Shown here: in pieces, positions 33,666 to 41,771 of the stretch
Layout: every line of letters begins with the position of its first letter
How positions within the stretch are numbered: the first letter of the stretch is position 1
From: Agromyces cerinus
Lineage (GTDB): Bacteria; Actinomycetota; Actinomycetes; Actinomycetales; Microbacteriaceae
Length of the DNA: 64,000 nucleotides
Reading direction: 5' to 3'
Assembly (NCBI RefSeq): GCF_016907835.1
Contig: NZ_JAFBCT010000001.1
Span: 1,674,001 to 1,738,000 of the forward strand
Program-made: the position numbers and the translations under genes
Notes under the pieces: generated by a model
What the model was told of the DNA's origin: nothing
What the model saw: the letters and a program-made list of their open reading frames with translations, nothing else
Databases searched by the model: none

Positions 33666-34256
33666 TCACAGTGGGCGACGGCCTCGTTCGCCGAAGTGCT
33701 GCCGACAGCGTGCCTGGTACGACTCGATCCCGCCCACATGCTCGGCGGTCGCGACGCGAGCGTCCGCGACGTCGTCGGCGAGGACCCGCTGATGGAACGC
33801 GGCATCCTGCCCGCAGACGGCGCACACGGCTGTGAGCTTCGTCACATCCTCGGCGAGCGCCATGAGCGATGGAAGCGGCTCGAAGGGGCGGCCGTCGAAC
33901 GTCACGCAGAGACCGGCGACGACGACCGACATTCCGGTGAGCACCAGTCTGCTCACCGCCGGGACGAGCTCCGTCCCGAAGAACTGCGCCTCATCGATCG
34001 CGAGCAGGTCCAGCTCGCGATCGCCGACCAGCTTTACCAGCGAGCCGACGTCGGGCACTGATCGGGACGCGATGCTGAGCCCCGAATGCGAGGCCACTCG
34101 GCCCGCGGCGTGCCGATCGTCAAGCGCGTGGTTGACGACCTCGACGGCGAGTCCGGCGAGTTGCGCGCGGCGCACGCGCCGCAGCAACTCCTCGGACTTA
34201 CCGGCGAACATCGGGCCGCAGACCACCTGCAGGCGGCCGTTCGGGATGCTGCGCAT
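33666..34256 (-). CDS. tdk: Thymidine kinase
   Basis: It phosphorylates thymidine in the salvage pathway. The 196-residue protein has the type II thymidine kinase features: P-loop GPMFAGKS (14-21), LLAIDEAQFF with the catalytic Glu, the lasso-region substrate segment, and zinc-site cysteines in CAVCG and YQARC. ATG 34256 is the start. The gene lies alone; the hairpin upstream separates it from the GH3 gene. Confidence 0.95.
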   Translation of the reverse strand: MRSIPNGRLQVVCGPMFAGKSEELLRRVRRAQLAGLAVEVVNHALDDRHAAGRVASHSGLSIASRSVPDVGSLVKLVGDRELDLLAIDEAQFFGTELVPAVSRLVLTGMSVVVAGLCVTFDGRPFEPLPSLMALAEDVTKLTAVCAVCGQDAAFHQRVLADDVADARVATAEHVGGIESYQARCRQHFGERGRRPL

Positions 34257-34346
34257 GGAGAGAGCCTACGAGGTCGTCATCAGGTGGAGAAGACCGGATG
34301 CCCCGGGCCCGTCGCTCTCCGACCGACGGCGTCGGCCCGTCGCGGA

Positions 34347-34376
34347 GTGAGTGGATGCCGCGCGGCATCCACTCAC
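34347..34376 (-). terminator. Palindromic terminator after the GH3 gene
   Basis: GTGAGTGGATGCCG and its exact complement enclose two bases, 18 bases after the GH3 stop. The same GGATGCCGCG core is used in the Gre-gene terminator at 10061. Confidence 0.75.
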
Positions 34377-34394
34377 CCAGCGGGCGTCAGCGCG

Positions 34395-36233
34395 TCAGTC
34401 GAACCCGAGCCCGTGGCCGAACGGGTACAGCACGCCCGTCCGGTCCGCCGTCGGGATCGTGACGGGCAACTTGCCGACCGGTTCGTTCTCGCCGAAGAGC
34501 ACACGCGTGAGCGACTCGAGCGACGCCGCCGTGTAGCCGTAGGTCGCGAGTGCCGTCGGCACGTTCGTCATGACCGAGATGTCGTACGGGTTGCGCATCG
34601 CCGACACGACTACCGGCGTGCCGCTTGCCAGGAGCGCCTGCACGAAGGCCTGCTGGGCTGCGGCCGACGCGGTCGGCAGCCCGGTCGTCGCCGAGACGTT
34701 CGACGCGTTGTTCGTCGAGACCACGACGAGGTCGTGGTTCGCAGCGGCCGCGGCGACCTCGGCAATCACGGCCGCACTCGGCGTGAGCCCCGTTTCGCGC
34801 ACCGTGACGCTCTGCCCGCGGGCGGCGATCGCGCCTCCGAGGGTCGACGTCGTCGCGACGCCCCAGCCCGTGACGAGCACGTCGCGCGGCTCGGTCGAGA
34901 GCGGCAGCACGCCGGCGTCGTTCTTGAGGAGCGTGGTCGTGTCGTCGGAGATCGTCTGCGCGTCGGCGACGTGCGCGGGTGCGCCGACGATCGCGGCCGC
35001 GGCATCGGCATCGACGAACGGGTCCTCGAAGAGGTCGCGCTGCAGCTTGAGCCGCAAGACACGGTACACCGACTCGTCGAGCCGCTTCTCGGAGATCTCG
35101 CCGCTCCGCACAGCGCTCAGCACGGCGTTGAAGGCGACATCCATCTGGGGTGGGAGCACGAGCATGTCGGCGCCCGCCTTGAACGCCGCGACGGGCGCGA
35201 CGTTCGGCGGATAGGTGCTCGTGGCACCCTGCATGTCGAGCGCGTCGGTGACGATGAGCCCGTCGTAGCCGAGCTCTTCGCGCAAGAGGCCCGTGAGGAT
35301 CGGCTCCGACATCGTGGCGGGGGCGCCGCTCGGGTCGATCGAGCGCAACACGACGTGCGCGGTCATGATCGTGTCGACGCCTTCGGCGATCGCGGCCCGG
35401 AACGGCGGCAGGTCGATGGCCTCCAGCTGCTCGCGCGTGTGCGTCACCTCGGGGAGTCCGAAGTGGCTGTCGGTCGCCGTGTCGCCGTGGCCCGGGAAAT
35501 GCTTCGCGGCGGCCGCGACGCCGCCGTCGTGGAAGCCGTCGACCTCGGCGGCGACGAGCTCGGCGACGAGCTGCGGGTCTTCGCCGATCGAGCGGATGCC
35601 GATGACCGGGTTGGCCGGGTTGACGTTGACGTCGGCGACCGGCGCGTAGTCCTGGTTGATGCCGACCGCGGCGAGCTCGGTGCCGATCACCTCGGCCGAG
35701 CGGTGCGCGTGCTCCGCCGAGCGACTCGCGCCGAGGGGCATCTGCCCGGGCATCTGCGTCGCCGGAGCGCCGAACCGGGCGACGAGGGCGCCGCCCTCCT
35801 GGTCGGTCGAGATGAGCAGGGGGATGCCGGCCGGCTGGTCGGTCGCCGCTGTCTGCAGCCCGTTCGAGAGCGTCGCGATCTGGGTCGGCGTGCCGAAGTT
35901 GTCGGGCCCGCGGGTCGTGAAGTAGATGACGCCGCCGGGCTTGTACTTGTCGATGACCTGCGCTGGAGTATCGACGCCGTACAGCCGCCGGTTGTTCGCG
36001 GCAGCGGTGGCAGTCACAGCCGTGGCGTCGCGCCCGTACACCTCGACGACGAAGAGCTGACCCACCTTCTCTTCAACGCTCATGTGCTGGAGCATGCTCA
36101 CGATCCGCCCGCGGAACGGAGCGTCGTCCGAGTTCCCCGGGCCTGCGGCCGTGGCTGGAGTCACCGCGAATCCCAGCATGCCCATGACGGCGGCGGCCGT
36201 GATCAACGACCTCCTGCCGATTCCGTGTGTCAT
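34395..36233 (-). CDS. Secreted glycoside hydrolase family 3, NagZ-like
   Basis: A GH3 enzyme of 612 residues, probably a beta-N-acetylglucosaminidase. The signal peptide has twin arginines (GRRSLITAAA) and an ATA cleavage site near residue 29. The catalytic domain carries KHFPGHGDTATDSH, whose Asp/His dyad is the acid/base of NagZ-type GH3, and the nucleophile Asp in LIVTDALDMQG. A C-terminal alpha/beta sandwich domain (from about 400) makes it longer than cytoplasmic NagZ. ATG 36233 is preceded by AAGGAGG. It likely recycles or remodels cell-wall sugars outside the cell. Confidence 0.92.
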   Translation of the reverse strand: MTHGIGRRSLITAAAVMGMLGFAVTPATAAGPGNSDDAPFRGRIVSMLQHMSVEEKVGQLFVVEVYGRDATAVTATAAANNRRLYGVDTPAQVIDKYKPGGVIYFTTRGPDNFGTPTQIATLSNGLQTAATDQPAGIPLLISTDQEGGALVARFGAPATQMPGQMPLGASRSAEHAHRSAEVIGTELAAVGINQDYAPVADVNVNPANPVIGIRSIGEDPQLVAELVAAEVDGFHDGGVAAAAKHFPGHGDTATDSHFGLPEVTHTREQLEAIDLPPFRAAIAEGVDTIMTAHVVLRSIDPSGAPATMSEPILTGLLREELGYDGLIVTDALDMQGATSTYPPNVAPVAAFKAGADMLVLPPQMDVAFNAVLSAVRSGEISEKRLDESVYRVLRLKLQRDLFEDPFVDADAAAAIVGAPAHVADAQTISDDTTTLLKNDAGVLPLSTEPRDVLVTGWGVATTSTLGGAIAARGQSVTVRETGLTPSAAVIAEVAAAAANHDLVVVSTNNASNVSATTGLPTASAAAQQAFVQALLASGTPVVVSAMRNPYDISVMTNVPTALATYGYTAASLESLTRVLFGENEPVGKLPVTIPTADRTGVLYPFGHGLGFD

Positions 36234-36372
36234 GTCGACCTCCTTGTCGCACACCGGCCATTGTGACCGTCTCCGCGGATGGTATCGAGTGGCTCGTGTC
36301 CGTGTCACCCCTTCTGGGGTCAAGTGGATGTACTCGGGCCATCGAGCACGAAGCCCTCGACCTTTCCGGACT

Positions 36373-36412
36373 TTCTGGTCGGGCTGACGGGATCTGAACC
36401 TGAGACCCCTTG
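36373..36412 (-). repeat. Degenerate copy of the tRNA-Pro 3' end (outer att remnant)
   Basis: About 40 bases match the 3' part of the tRNA-Pro gene at 43792-43868 in the same orientation, from the CCA end through the T arm, with three or four mismatches. The 5' half of the tRNA is absent. With 37152-37191 it looks like an attachment site left by an integration event. Confidence 0.75.
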
Positions 36413-36524
36413 GAGGATCCGGGCCGCTGCCTGATTCGGATTCACGCGCAGTCCTCGCATTAGTCGGGCATGCGAAGGTCGCGGCCTGACGTGGGTGACC
36501 GGTTCGGCGCTCCCGTCACCACTG

Positions 36525-36914
36525 TCACCTGGCTGCGACGTTGAGTTCCACGGCCTCAGCTACGAGCGCCTTGACCGCCGCTTCGTCCACGCGGTCTCCA
36601 TCGAAGTAGTCGATGGCTCGAACGACTTTGCTGTCCAGCCGGGTGTTGAAGAGATCGCTGCTTTCCATGCGGGCACCCTTCGCGAACGTCAGCCTTACAG
36701 CGCTCTTGAGCACGTCGACGAAGCAGACGTCTCCGTCATGCGTCCAAAACGGAACTCCCTCCGGTTTAGAGGGCTTCTTGTACTTGACCGCCTCGACGGC
36801 AGCCGGGTCGGCGGCCATGATCGCAGCTCGAAGCGCGACGAGCACGTCCTGCTTCCAGCCGCTCTGCTGCGCGATGATGTCGTCGATCTGCTCGGAATCG
36901 GACTTGTCACTCAT
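36525..36914 (-). CDS. DUF1801 domain protein
   Basis: A 129-residue protein of the DUF1801 (YdhG-like) family: QSGWKQDVLVALRAAIMAADPAAVEAVKYKKPS followed by GVPFWTHDGDVCFVDVLKSAVRLTFAKGA, both diagnostic. ATG 36914 is the start; no good ribosome site is seen. The family is widespread and of unknown function. It is the only gene between the two att-like repeats, so it may be cargo of a small element. Confidence 0.85.
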   Translation of the reverse strand: MSDKSDSEQIDDIIAQQSGWKQDVLVALRAAIMAADPAAVEAVKYKKPSKPEGVPFWTHDGDVCFVDVLKSAVRLTFAKGARMESSDLFNTRLDSKVVRAIDYFDGDRVDEAAVKALVAEAVELNVAAR

Positions 36915-37120
36915 GCGCGAATACTTGCGAAGAGAGCTGGCGAAGTCAACAGCCGAAGTCGGTCGCCAACAGGCGTGGCAGGCTCCCACACCGACGGACC
37001 GCGTCGGCCTTGTGCGGAGATCGGCGTACTGCGTCAGCGCGCCCATTGGATCGCTGCGTGGACCCGAGCACTGCAAGATCGACGCTCGGCATGAGAGGAT
37101 CAGTCTCTCTTAACCGCAGA

Positions 37121-37150
37121 AGTCCCGGAAACCCTCAGGTTTCCGGGACT
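37121..37150 (-). terminator. Hairpin beside the inner att copy
   Basis: AGTCCCGGAAACC and GGTTTCCGGGACT form a perfect 13-base stem with a CTCA loop. It lies directly downstream of the tRNA-Pro 3' copy, in the place a tRNA terminator would occupy; the outer copy keeps only half of this stem. Confidence 0.6.
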
Positions 37151-37151
37151 T

Positions 37152-37191
37152 TCTGGTCGGGCTGACAGGATTTGAACCTACGACCCCTTGA
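37152..37191 (-). repeat. Near-perfect copy of the tRNA-Pro 3' end (inner att)
   Basis: Forty bases match the intact tRNA-Pro gene at 43792 with a single difference in the T arm, and then diverge. The tRNA 5' half is missing, so this is not a functional tRNA. Together with the intact gene it brackets the 6.6-kb low-GC segment, as attL/attR would. Confidence 0.85.
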
Positions 37192-37408
37192 AGGCTGCAG
37201 CCTTAACTCGGTTTTCACCGAATGTCTCCGAAAACTTGCGGATTCCCTTGTGTTTACAGGGAACCGGGCGGTTCGCTAACTCCGATTCTACCCGGTCGTC
37301 GGGGGTCTCTCACGGGTCAATCTGATGGGTAAATGATGGGAAGCCGATGCCCGCCGTATCGTCGCCACCGCCAAACCGAACTCCCATCAGGCGTCACAAG
37401 GGAATCCC

Positions 37409-37801
37409 TCAGCGGGCGTATGCTCGAGGAGCTACTCGAGTGGCGAATGCGATCCGGATGTGGTCGAGGTGCTCCCGCGGAGTCACCGCGGTGACGATGG
37501 TCCGCTCGTCCATCACCCACCCGATGGCATACACGATCGGGTCCGTGTCGATCTCGGCGGCGGGGCGCTTGGCGCCGTTGATCCATGCATGGGCAACGGG
37601 ATGGACCGCCGGCTCGCGGACGCTCCAGAGACAATACGTGACCGGGCCATCGTCGAGGCCGAGCGCCTCACGGTACTGATTCATCAGGATGTAGTTGGTG
37701 TGCTCGACGAGTTGGCTTTGTACGGTCGCATCCGCCGAAGCGTCGCGGCTCCAGGACGTTCGGCAGATCAGACCCAATCGTTCTTGAACACCCGGCCTCA
37801 C
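37409..37801 (-). CDS. Hypothetical island protein
   Basis: Not recognised. The credible part is the C-terminal 91 residues from ATG 37684: YREALGLDDGPVTYCLW, HPVAHAWINGAKRP and WVMDERTIVTAV. Codon bias supports this frame over the overlapping ones. A longer version could begin at GTG 37801. No domain or catalytic motif is visible. Confidence 0.45.
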   Translation of the reverse strand: MRPGVQERLGLICRTSWSRDASADATVQSQLVEHTNYILMNQYREALGLDDGPVTYCLWSVREPAVHPVAHAWINGAKRPAAEIDTDPIVYAIGWVMDERTIVTAVTPREHLDHIRIAFATRVAPRAYAR

Positions 37802-37850
37802 CGACGACTCCGGTCGAGGATGTGTCGCGCATTGCCGCTACCCTCAGCTC

Positions 37851-38273
37851 ATGGCATTAGAGAACGAGGGCTACGTCCTCGACCTCTGCGATGAGGCGCT
37901 GGGATCGAAGGGCAGAAGGCAGCACACCTTCGAGTGGCTGAAGGGTGACCCTTCACCTAAGACGGGCCGTCGCAAGGCTCTTCCGGTGGATGCGTACTAT
38001 CCGTCGTTGCGGCTTGTGGTGGAGTTCCATGAGAAGCAGCACACCGAAGCTGTCAAGCACTTCGACAAGCCGGAGGTGCTCACCGTCTCGGGAGCGCACC
38101 GCGGGATTCAGCGTCGGCTCTACGATGACCGACGCCGCGAACTCATCCCCGCTCGAGGCTTGTCCCTCGTCATCATCCCCATGACCGACTTCACGGTTCG
38201 CGGACGGTTCATCGTGAAGCACCGCGAGGCGGATCTTGCGGTGGTTCGTGACGCACTGGCTGCTCACCTCTGA
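37851..38273 (+). CDS. Small PD-(D/E)XK-like putative nuclease
   Basis: A 140-residue protein in the island. The core LPVDAYYPSLRLVVEFHEKQH has the spacing of a PD-(D/E)XK nuclease: Asp, hydrophobic strand, Glu, then a Lys/Gln/His cluster, as in short Vsr- or DUF559-like nucleases. YDDRRRELIPARGLSLVIIPMTDF follows, as in those families. ATG 37851 is the start. The next rightward gene begins 74 bases after its stop, so they may be co-expressed. A role in defence or element mobility is inferred. Confidence 0.6.
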   Translation: MALENEGYVLDLCDEALGSKGRRQHTFEWLKGDPSPKTGRRKALPVDAYYPSLRLVVEFHEKQHTEAVKHFDKPEVLTVSGAHRGIQRRLYDDRRRELIPARGLSLVIIPMTDFTVRGRFIVKHREADLAVVRDALAAHL

Positions 38274-38346
38274 GCAACCCGCTACGTACAGCGACTTGAC
38301 CGATAGCGGCCTACGCAGACCGCTCCAAAGAAAGGTGATGCATCTG

Positions 38347-39735
38347 ATGGCTGACGGCACTGGCGCGGTCGAGATTCACGCGATCAGTAAGCGACGATTC
38401 GACGCCTACGTGGTTTGGGCGCGAGGAGTGGGACCGCTGCCTCCGATCACGGAGGTCGAGTGGCTGGAGGTCAAACCAGCGAAGGTGCTGGCGACCGTCT
38501 TCGTGGACCTCACGGACAGGGACCTCAACAGCGCGGTGCTGGCACCTGACCTCGCGGGCAAGTATCGCGCCGTCGAGACGCTGCAAAGCCACACGAACAT
38601 CCCTGATGCAGTCAACGGCACAGCCGAGAGCATGGTTCGCGTCCTGAAGAACTACAACAACGCACGAACCCAGGGTGATGAGAAGCCGTCTGCGGACTTC
38701 TTCGCGAAGGTGGTGAAGGAGAGCAAGCTTCACACTCGCTTCAAGTACCTTCGTGACAGTCCGAGCGCCGTGGCCGCGAAACGACTGATCGAAATAGCGA
38801 TGCGTTGGTATGACAACCAAGACGGCTCGTACGTCGAGCAGTTCCAAACGACTGGGTTCGATCCTCGCGTCTGGGAGCTTTACCTCTGGGCCATGCTCCG
38901 TGAAGCAGGGTACAGAGTCGAGCAGCCGAAGCCCGCGCCCGACTTCCTGGCTCGCGGCATCCTCGGCGACTTCTACATCGAGGCCACCACAGCCAACCCG
39001 CCGCCGCCAAACCTGGTCGTCCCGCTCCCCGAGACGGCGGAGGCCATCCACGACTACATCCACAACTACCTGCCAACCCGCTTCTCCGGACCGCTCTGGG
39101 CGAAGCTTCAGAAGCGATACTGGGAGCGTGAGGGTGTCCAGGACATTCCCTTCGTCATCGCGGTCCAGGACTTTCACCAAGACCTGTCCATGACCTGGAG
39201 CCAGTCGGCTTTGTTCGAGTACCTGTACGGCGTGCGTATCGAAGAGGTCGAGTCTGATGGCAAGGTCCAAAAGGTCGAGGTGCCAGTAACGGATCTTGAG
39301 TGGGGTGACAAGCGACTGCCGTCAGGCTTCTTCAAGTTGCCGGACTCGGAGCACATCAGCGCGGTCGCGTTCAACGCTGCCGGAACGCTGACGAAGTTCA
39401 ACCGCATTGGGATCGCGGCGGGCATGGGAGAACCGAACGTCACCGCTCGCCATGAGGGACGACGCTTCGCGAACGACAACACCGGAGTGGAGGAGGAGTT
39501 CTCGCAGGTAGTCAGCGAAGACTACGAAGAGGACTGGATCGACGGTCTGACCGTCTTTCACAATCCGAACGCACTCCGCCCGCTTCCCTTCGAGGCTCTG
39601 CCGGGAGCAGCACATGTATTCGAGGAGGATGGTCTGCACCGTCAGTTCTTCCCTGCCGGCCATCTGGTCACAAGTACCACCACTCTCACCGTCAAGAACG
39701 GCTCGGGGCCTACGACTTCGGTCGCGGCCCACTGA
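38347..39735 (+). CDS. Large uncharacterised island protein with nuclease-like core
   Basis: A 462-residue protein I cannot name. The middle shows WELYLWAMLREAGYRV, then PAPDFL and GDFYIEATT, which is the order of helix, Asp and E-x-T expected of a PD-(D/E)XK nuclease core. The N-terminal 100 residues (IHAISKRRFDAYVVWARG) and the C-terminal 200 have no recognised domain. ATG 38347 has AAAGG upstream; ATG 38338 is also possible. It follows the small nuclease-like gene, and together they could be a two-gene defence unit. Not proven. Confidence 0.6.
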   Translation: MADGTGAVEIHAISKRRFDAYVVWARGVGPLPPITEVEWLEVKPAKVLATVFVDLTDRDLNSAVLAPDLAGKYRAVETLQSHTNIPDAVNGTAESMVRVLKNYNNARTQGDEKPSADFFAKVVKESKLHTRFKYLRDSPSAVAAKRLIEIAMRWYDNQDGSYVEQFQTTGFDPRVWELYLWAMLREAGYRVEQPKPAPDFLARGILGDFYIEATTANPPPPNLVVPLPETAEAIHDYIHNYLPTRFSGPLWAKLQKRYWEREGVQDIPFVIAVQDFHQDLSMTWSQSALFEYLYGVRIEEVESDGKVQKVEVPVTDLEWGDKRLPSGFFKLPDSEHISAVAFNAAGTLTKFNRIGIAAGMGEPNVTARHEGRRFANDNTGVEEEFSQVVSEDYEEDWIDGLTVFHNPNALRPLPFEALPGAAHVFEEDGLHRQFFPAGHLVTSTTTLTVKNGSGPTTSVAAH

Positions 39736-39912
39736 AATCCCCACCGCGGCAAGGTCAATGCGGTGGGGTCTGACTGTGGGAGTCCAGTCTGGCGTTCTAT
39801 ATCAGTGAGCGACCACCACCTCCATGACGTGCCTACGAAGGGAAGACGGGTCGGCCTCGTGAAAGCTGACACCGCTACCGCTCGCCTCAGAGCAACCAGG
39901 GATGGTAATCGC

Positions 39913-40854
39913 ATGACCTACTGGCAGACCGTGCCTCCGGCTTACAGCGCTCGCCTGGAAGAGCTTGCTCAGGCGCTACTCGCATGTCGCGACGCGTTTC
40001 ACGAAACGGCCGACACCTTCCACTGGGAACCAGCGTCGGGATCGGGTGCGGCGGCCGCTGCCGTGACCTTGCCTGCACCAGACCCAGCGATCGCCAACCC
40101 GACCGGCGAGACGGGTCATCGCCTCATTGCAGAGGTCATACAGATCTTTCTCTTCGGAGCTGCGGCTCATATGGGAGGGCTGGCGAGCCTGCTCAGGGCC
40201 GGAGAGGTCATCTCGTCTCCTCCCCTGATCCTTCGCGCGATCATCGAGAACTGCGCCCACGCGGTATGGGTATTGGGTGACGATCCTGACGAGCCAGCCG
40301 AAGATCGTCTCGCTCGCGTCTACCTCGAAGAACTTAAGAGCGCCGAGGAGGCGAAGAAGAACTCGGGTCGCCTTCGCGGCAAGGACGATCCGACATACAA
40401 GCGAACTGAGACCGCGTACAAGAAGCTCAAGGCACAGATTCTCGAGCGCTTTTCGGGGTCAACGAAGGCAGAGCTTGGCAATGGCGTACTACGCGCCCAG
40501 CAACTCCCCGGTCTCGAAGACGCGGTGAAGTGGATGTACGAACTCACCGAGTCGTTTGGTGGAACGATCGATGCCACCACGGCCTCCGGCATGTACGGTC
40601 TTCTCTCCAACCTCACGCATCCCACCTTGTACCCGGTTCGGGAGCAGCGAAGATGGGTCGAAGACCCTGCAACCGGTCATCACAAGGCACAGATCCTCGT
40701 CAGAATCGAGTCAGTCGAGAACGATGTGGGAGCGGCGCTTGCCGCCTTCTACAACGCCCTCAATTACGTGACCGCATACTTCGGTTGGCCCGAAACGGCG
40801 TTGAAAGGCCTGCAGGCCAAGATCGACGCGATCATTCCAGACTTCTTTCGGTGA
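39913..40854 (+). CDS. DUF5677-like helical protein
   Basis: A mostly helical protein of 313 residues. The segment MGGLASLLRAG followed by SPPLILRAIIENCAHAVWVLGDDP resembles DUF5677-type proteins, which are grouped with HEPN-like folds. A long charged helix (LARVYLEELKSAEEAKKNSGRL) follows. ATG 39913 has AGGGATGG upstream; an in-frame GTG at 39862 or 39829 would extend it. HEPN-like proteins are frequent in defence islands, but no RxxxxH nuclease motif is evident. Function unknown. Confidence 0.6.
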   Translation: MTYWQTVPPAYSARLEELAQALLACRDAFHETADTFHWEPASGSGAAAAAVTLPAPDPAIANPTGETGHRLIAEVIQIFLFGAAAHMGGLASLLRAGEVISSPPLILRAIIENCAHAVWVLGDDPDEPAEDRLARVYLEELKSAEEAKKNSGRLRGKDDPTYKRTETAYKKLKAQILERFSGSTKAELGNGVLRAQQLPGLEDAVKWMYELTESFGGTIDATTASGMYGLLSNLTHPTLYPVREQRRWVEDPATGHHKAQILVRIESVENDVGAALAAFYNALNYVTAYFGWPETALKGLQAKIDAIIPDFFR

Positions 40855-40870
40855 ACGCGAGCCGCACTCC

Positions 40871-41035
40871 TCAGGAGGGAGGCTCGACGCTCGCGCCGTA
40901 GCTGACACACGGGATCAGGGTTGCCGTATCCAGCGCCCAGCCGAGCCACGGCAGATCCGGCCCCTCCGGCCCGAAGGTGAACTGGATATCCAGCCACCCG
41001 AAGTTGACCTGATGGTGATGAAGAAGGGGTGGTGA
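40871..41035 (-). pseudogene. Possible gene remnant
   Basis: One leftward frame between the DUF5677-like and PIN genes has GC-rich third positions and a protein-like sequence (QVNFGWLDIQFTFGPEGP, DLPWLGWALDTATLIPCVSYG) ending at a TGA, but no credible start. It may be the C-terminus of a lost gene; no family is recognised. Confidence 0.3.
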
Positions 41036-41075
41036 ACAACCGTTCCCGGCTAAACGTGCAAATCCGTCCAGCCGG

Positions 41076-41449
41076 TCACGTTTGCCCCTCGGCGGCGTCG
41101 ATGACAGCCGCGAACTCAGCGTTGCTAAGAACCGTCAGCCCAAACTGCTCCGCCTTGCTCTGCACGGCTTTGTCGCCGGTGACGACCACCCACTCCGGCG
41201 CAATCAGGTAGAGGTCGTCCCGCTCGCGGCCATCGAGCGCGCACGCTACAACGAGCGGGTCGGCGGCGCCGTGGTTGGCGTAGAGATCGACGAGGTTCTT
41301 GTCGCGAGCGGGCACCGTCGACATGACCTCGATGAGCCAGCCGAGGACCTCCGAAGTCGTCGGGTATAGATTTCTCCGCAATGCAACGATGTCGGGGAAT
41401 CTCTCTGCCTCGCGGCGCACCTCACTCGGAATAGCGACGTGTTCTCCAA
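41076..41449 (-). pseudogene. N-terminally truncated PIN-domain gene
   Basis: The frame encodes the C-terminal two thirds of a PIN-domain protein: EHVAIPSEVRREAERF, ADPLVVACAL with a metal-binding Asp, and VVTGDKAVQSKAEQFG before the end. The N-terminal strand with the first catalytic Asp is missing, because the frame meets a stop at 41457, right where an integrase fragment begins on the other strand. Without that Asp it cannot be an active ribonuclease. Confidence 0.75.
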
Positions 41450-41745
41450 AGGGCTTCTACCGCTACACCTTCAAGCCCGCCGCGCGTCGGGCAGGGTTCC
41501 CGGAACTGCACCTGCACGAGCTTCGCCACACGTTCGCGACGCTGGCGCTGGAGAGCAAGGCGCTCGACATGCACGAACTCAGCCGAGCGATGGGCCACGC
41601 CAGCTACGAGATCGCCGACCGGGTCTACGCGCACCTGCGCAAGAAGGACTACAGCTCGCACCGCGCCCGGTTCTCTGCCCACGTCGCGGCGGCCAGAGCT
41701 ACTCCCCCGCAGCAAGTACGCCTTCGTGCGGCTGGCGACCGGTAA
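41446..41745 (+). pseudogene. C-terminal fragment of a tyrosine integrase
   Basis: About 100 residues of a phage-type tyrosine recombinase catalytic domain remain: HLHELRHTFATLAL, the second His box RAMGHASYEIADR, and the nucleophile Tyr in RVYAHLRKKD. The N-terminal DNA-binding and first-Arg parts are absent; the sequence begins abruptly at the PIN gene junction. It is the probable remnant of the integrase that placed the island at tRNA-Pro and is no longer functional. Confidence 0.85.
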
Positions 41746-41771
41746 CACGGTTCACCACTACGGTGGTCCTC

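Larger units (their letters stand above)
36915..37408. other. Intergenic stretch with hairpin and att repeat
   Basis: These 494 bases contain the 13-base-stem hairpin at 37121 and the tRNA-Pro 3' end copy at 37152. I see no protein-coding gene with a credible start in the remainder. Confidence 0.5.

Noticed and set aside
36373..36412. Third tRNA-Pro gene
   Set aside because: Degenerate 3' fragment only.
37152..37191. Second tRNA-Pro gene
   Set aside because: Only the T arm and acceptor 3' strand are present; no D or anticodon arm.
41439..41771. Upstream extension of the TIR protein frame
   Set aside because: This part of the open frame is out of frame with the integrase fragment it covers and has no protein-like sequence.
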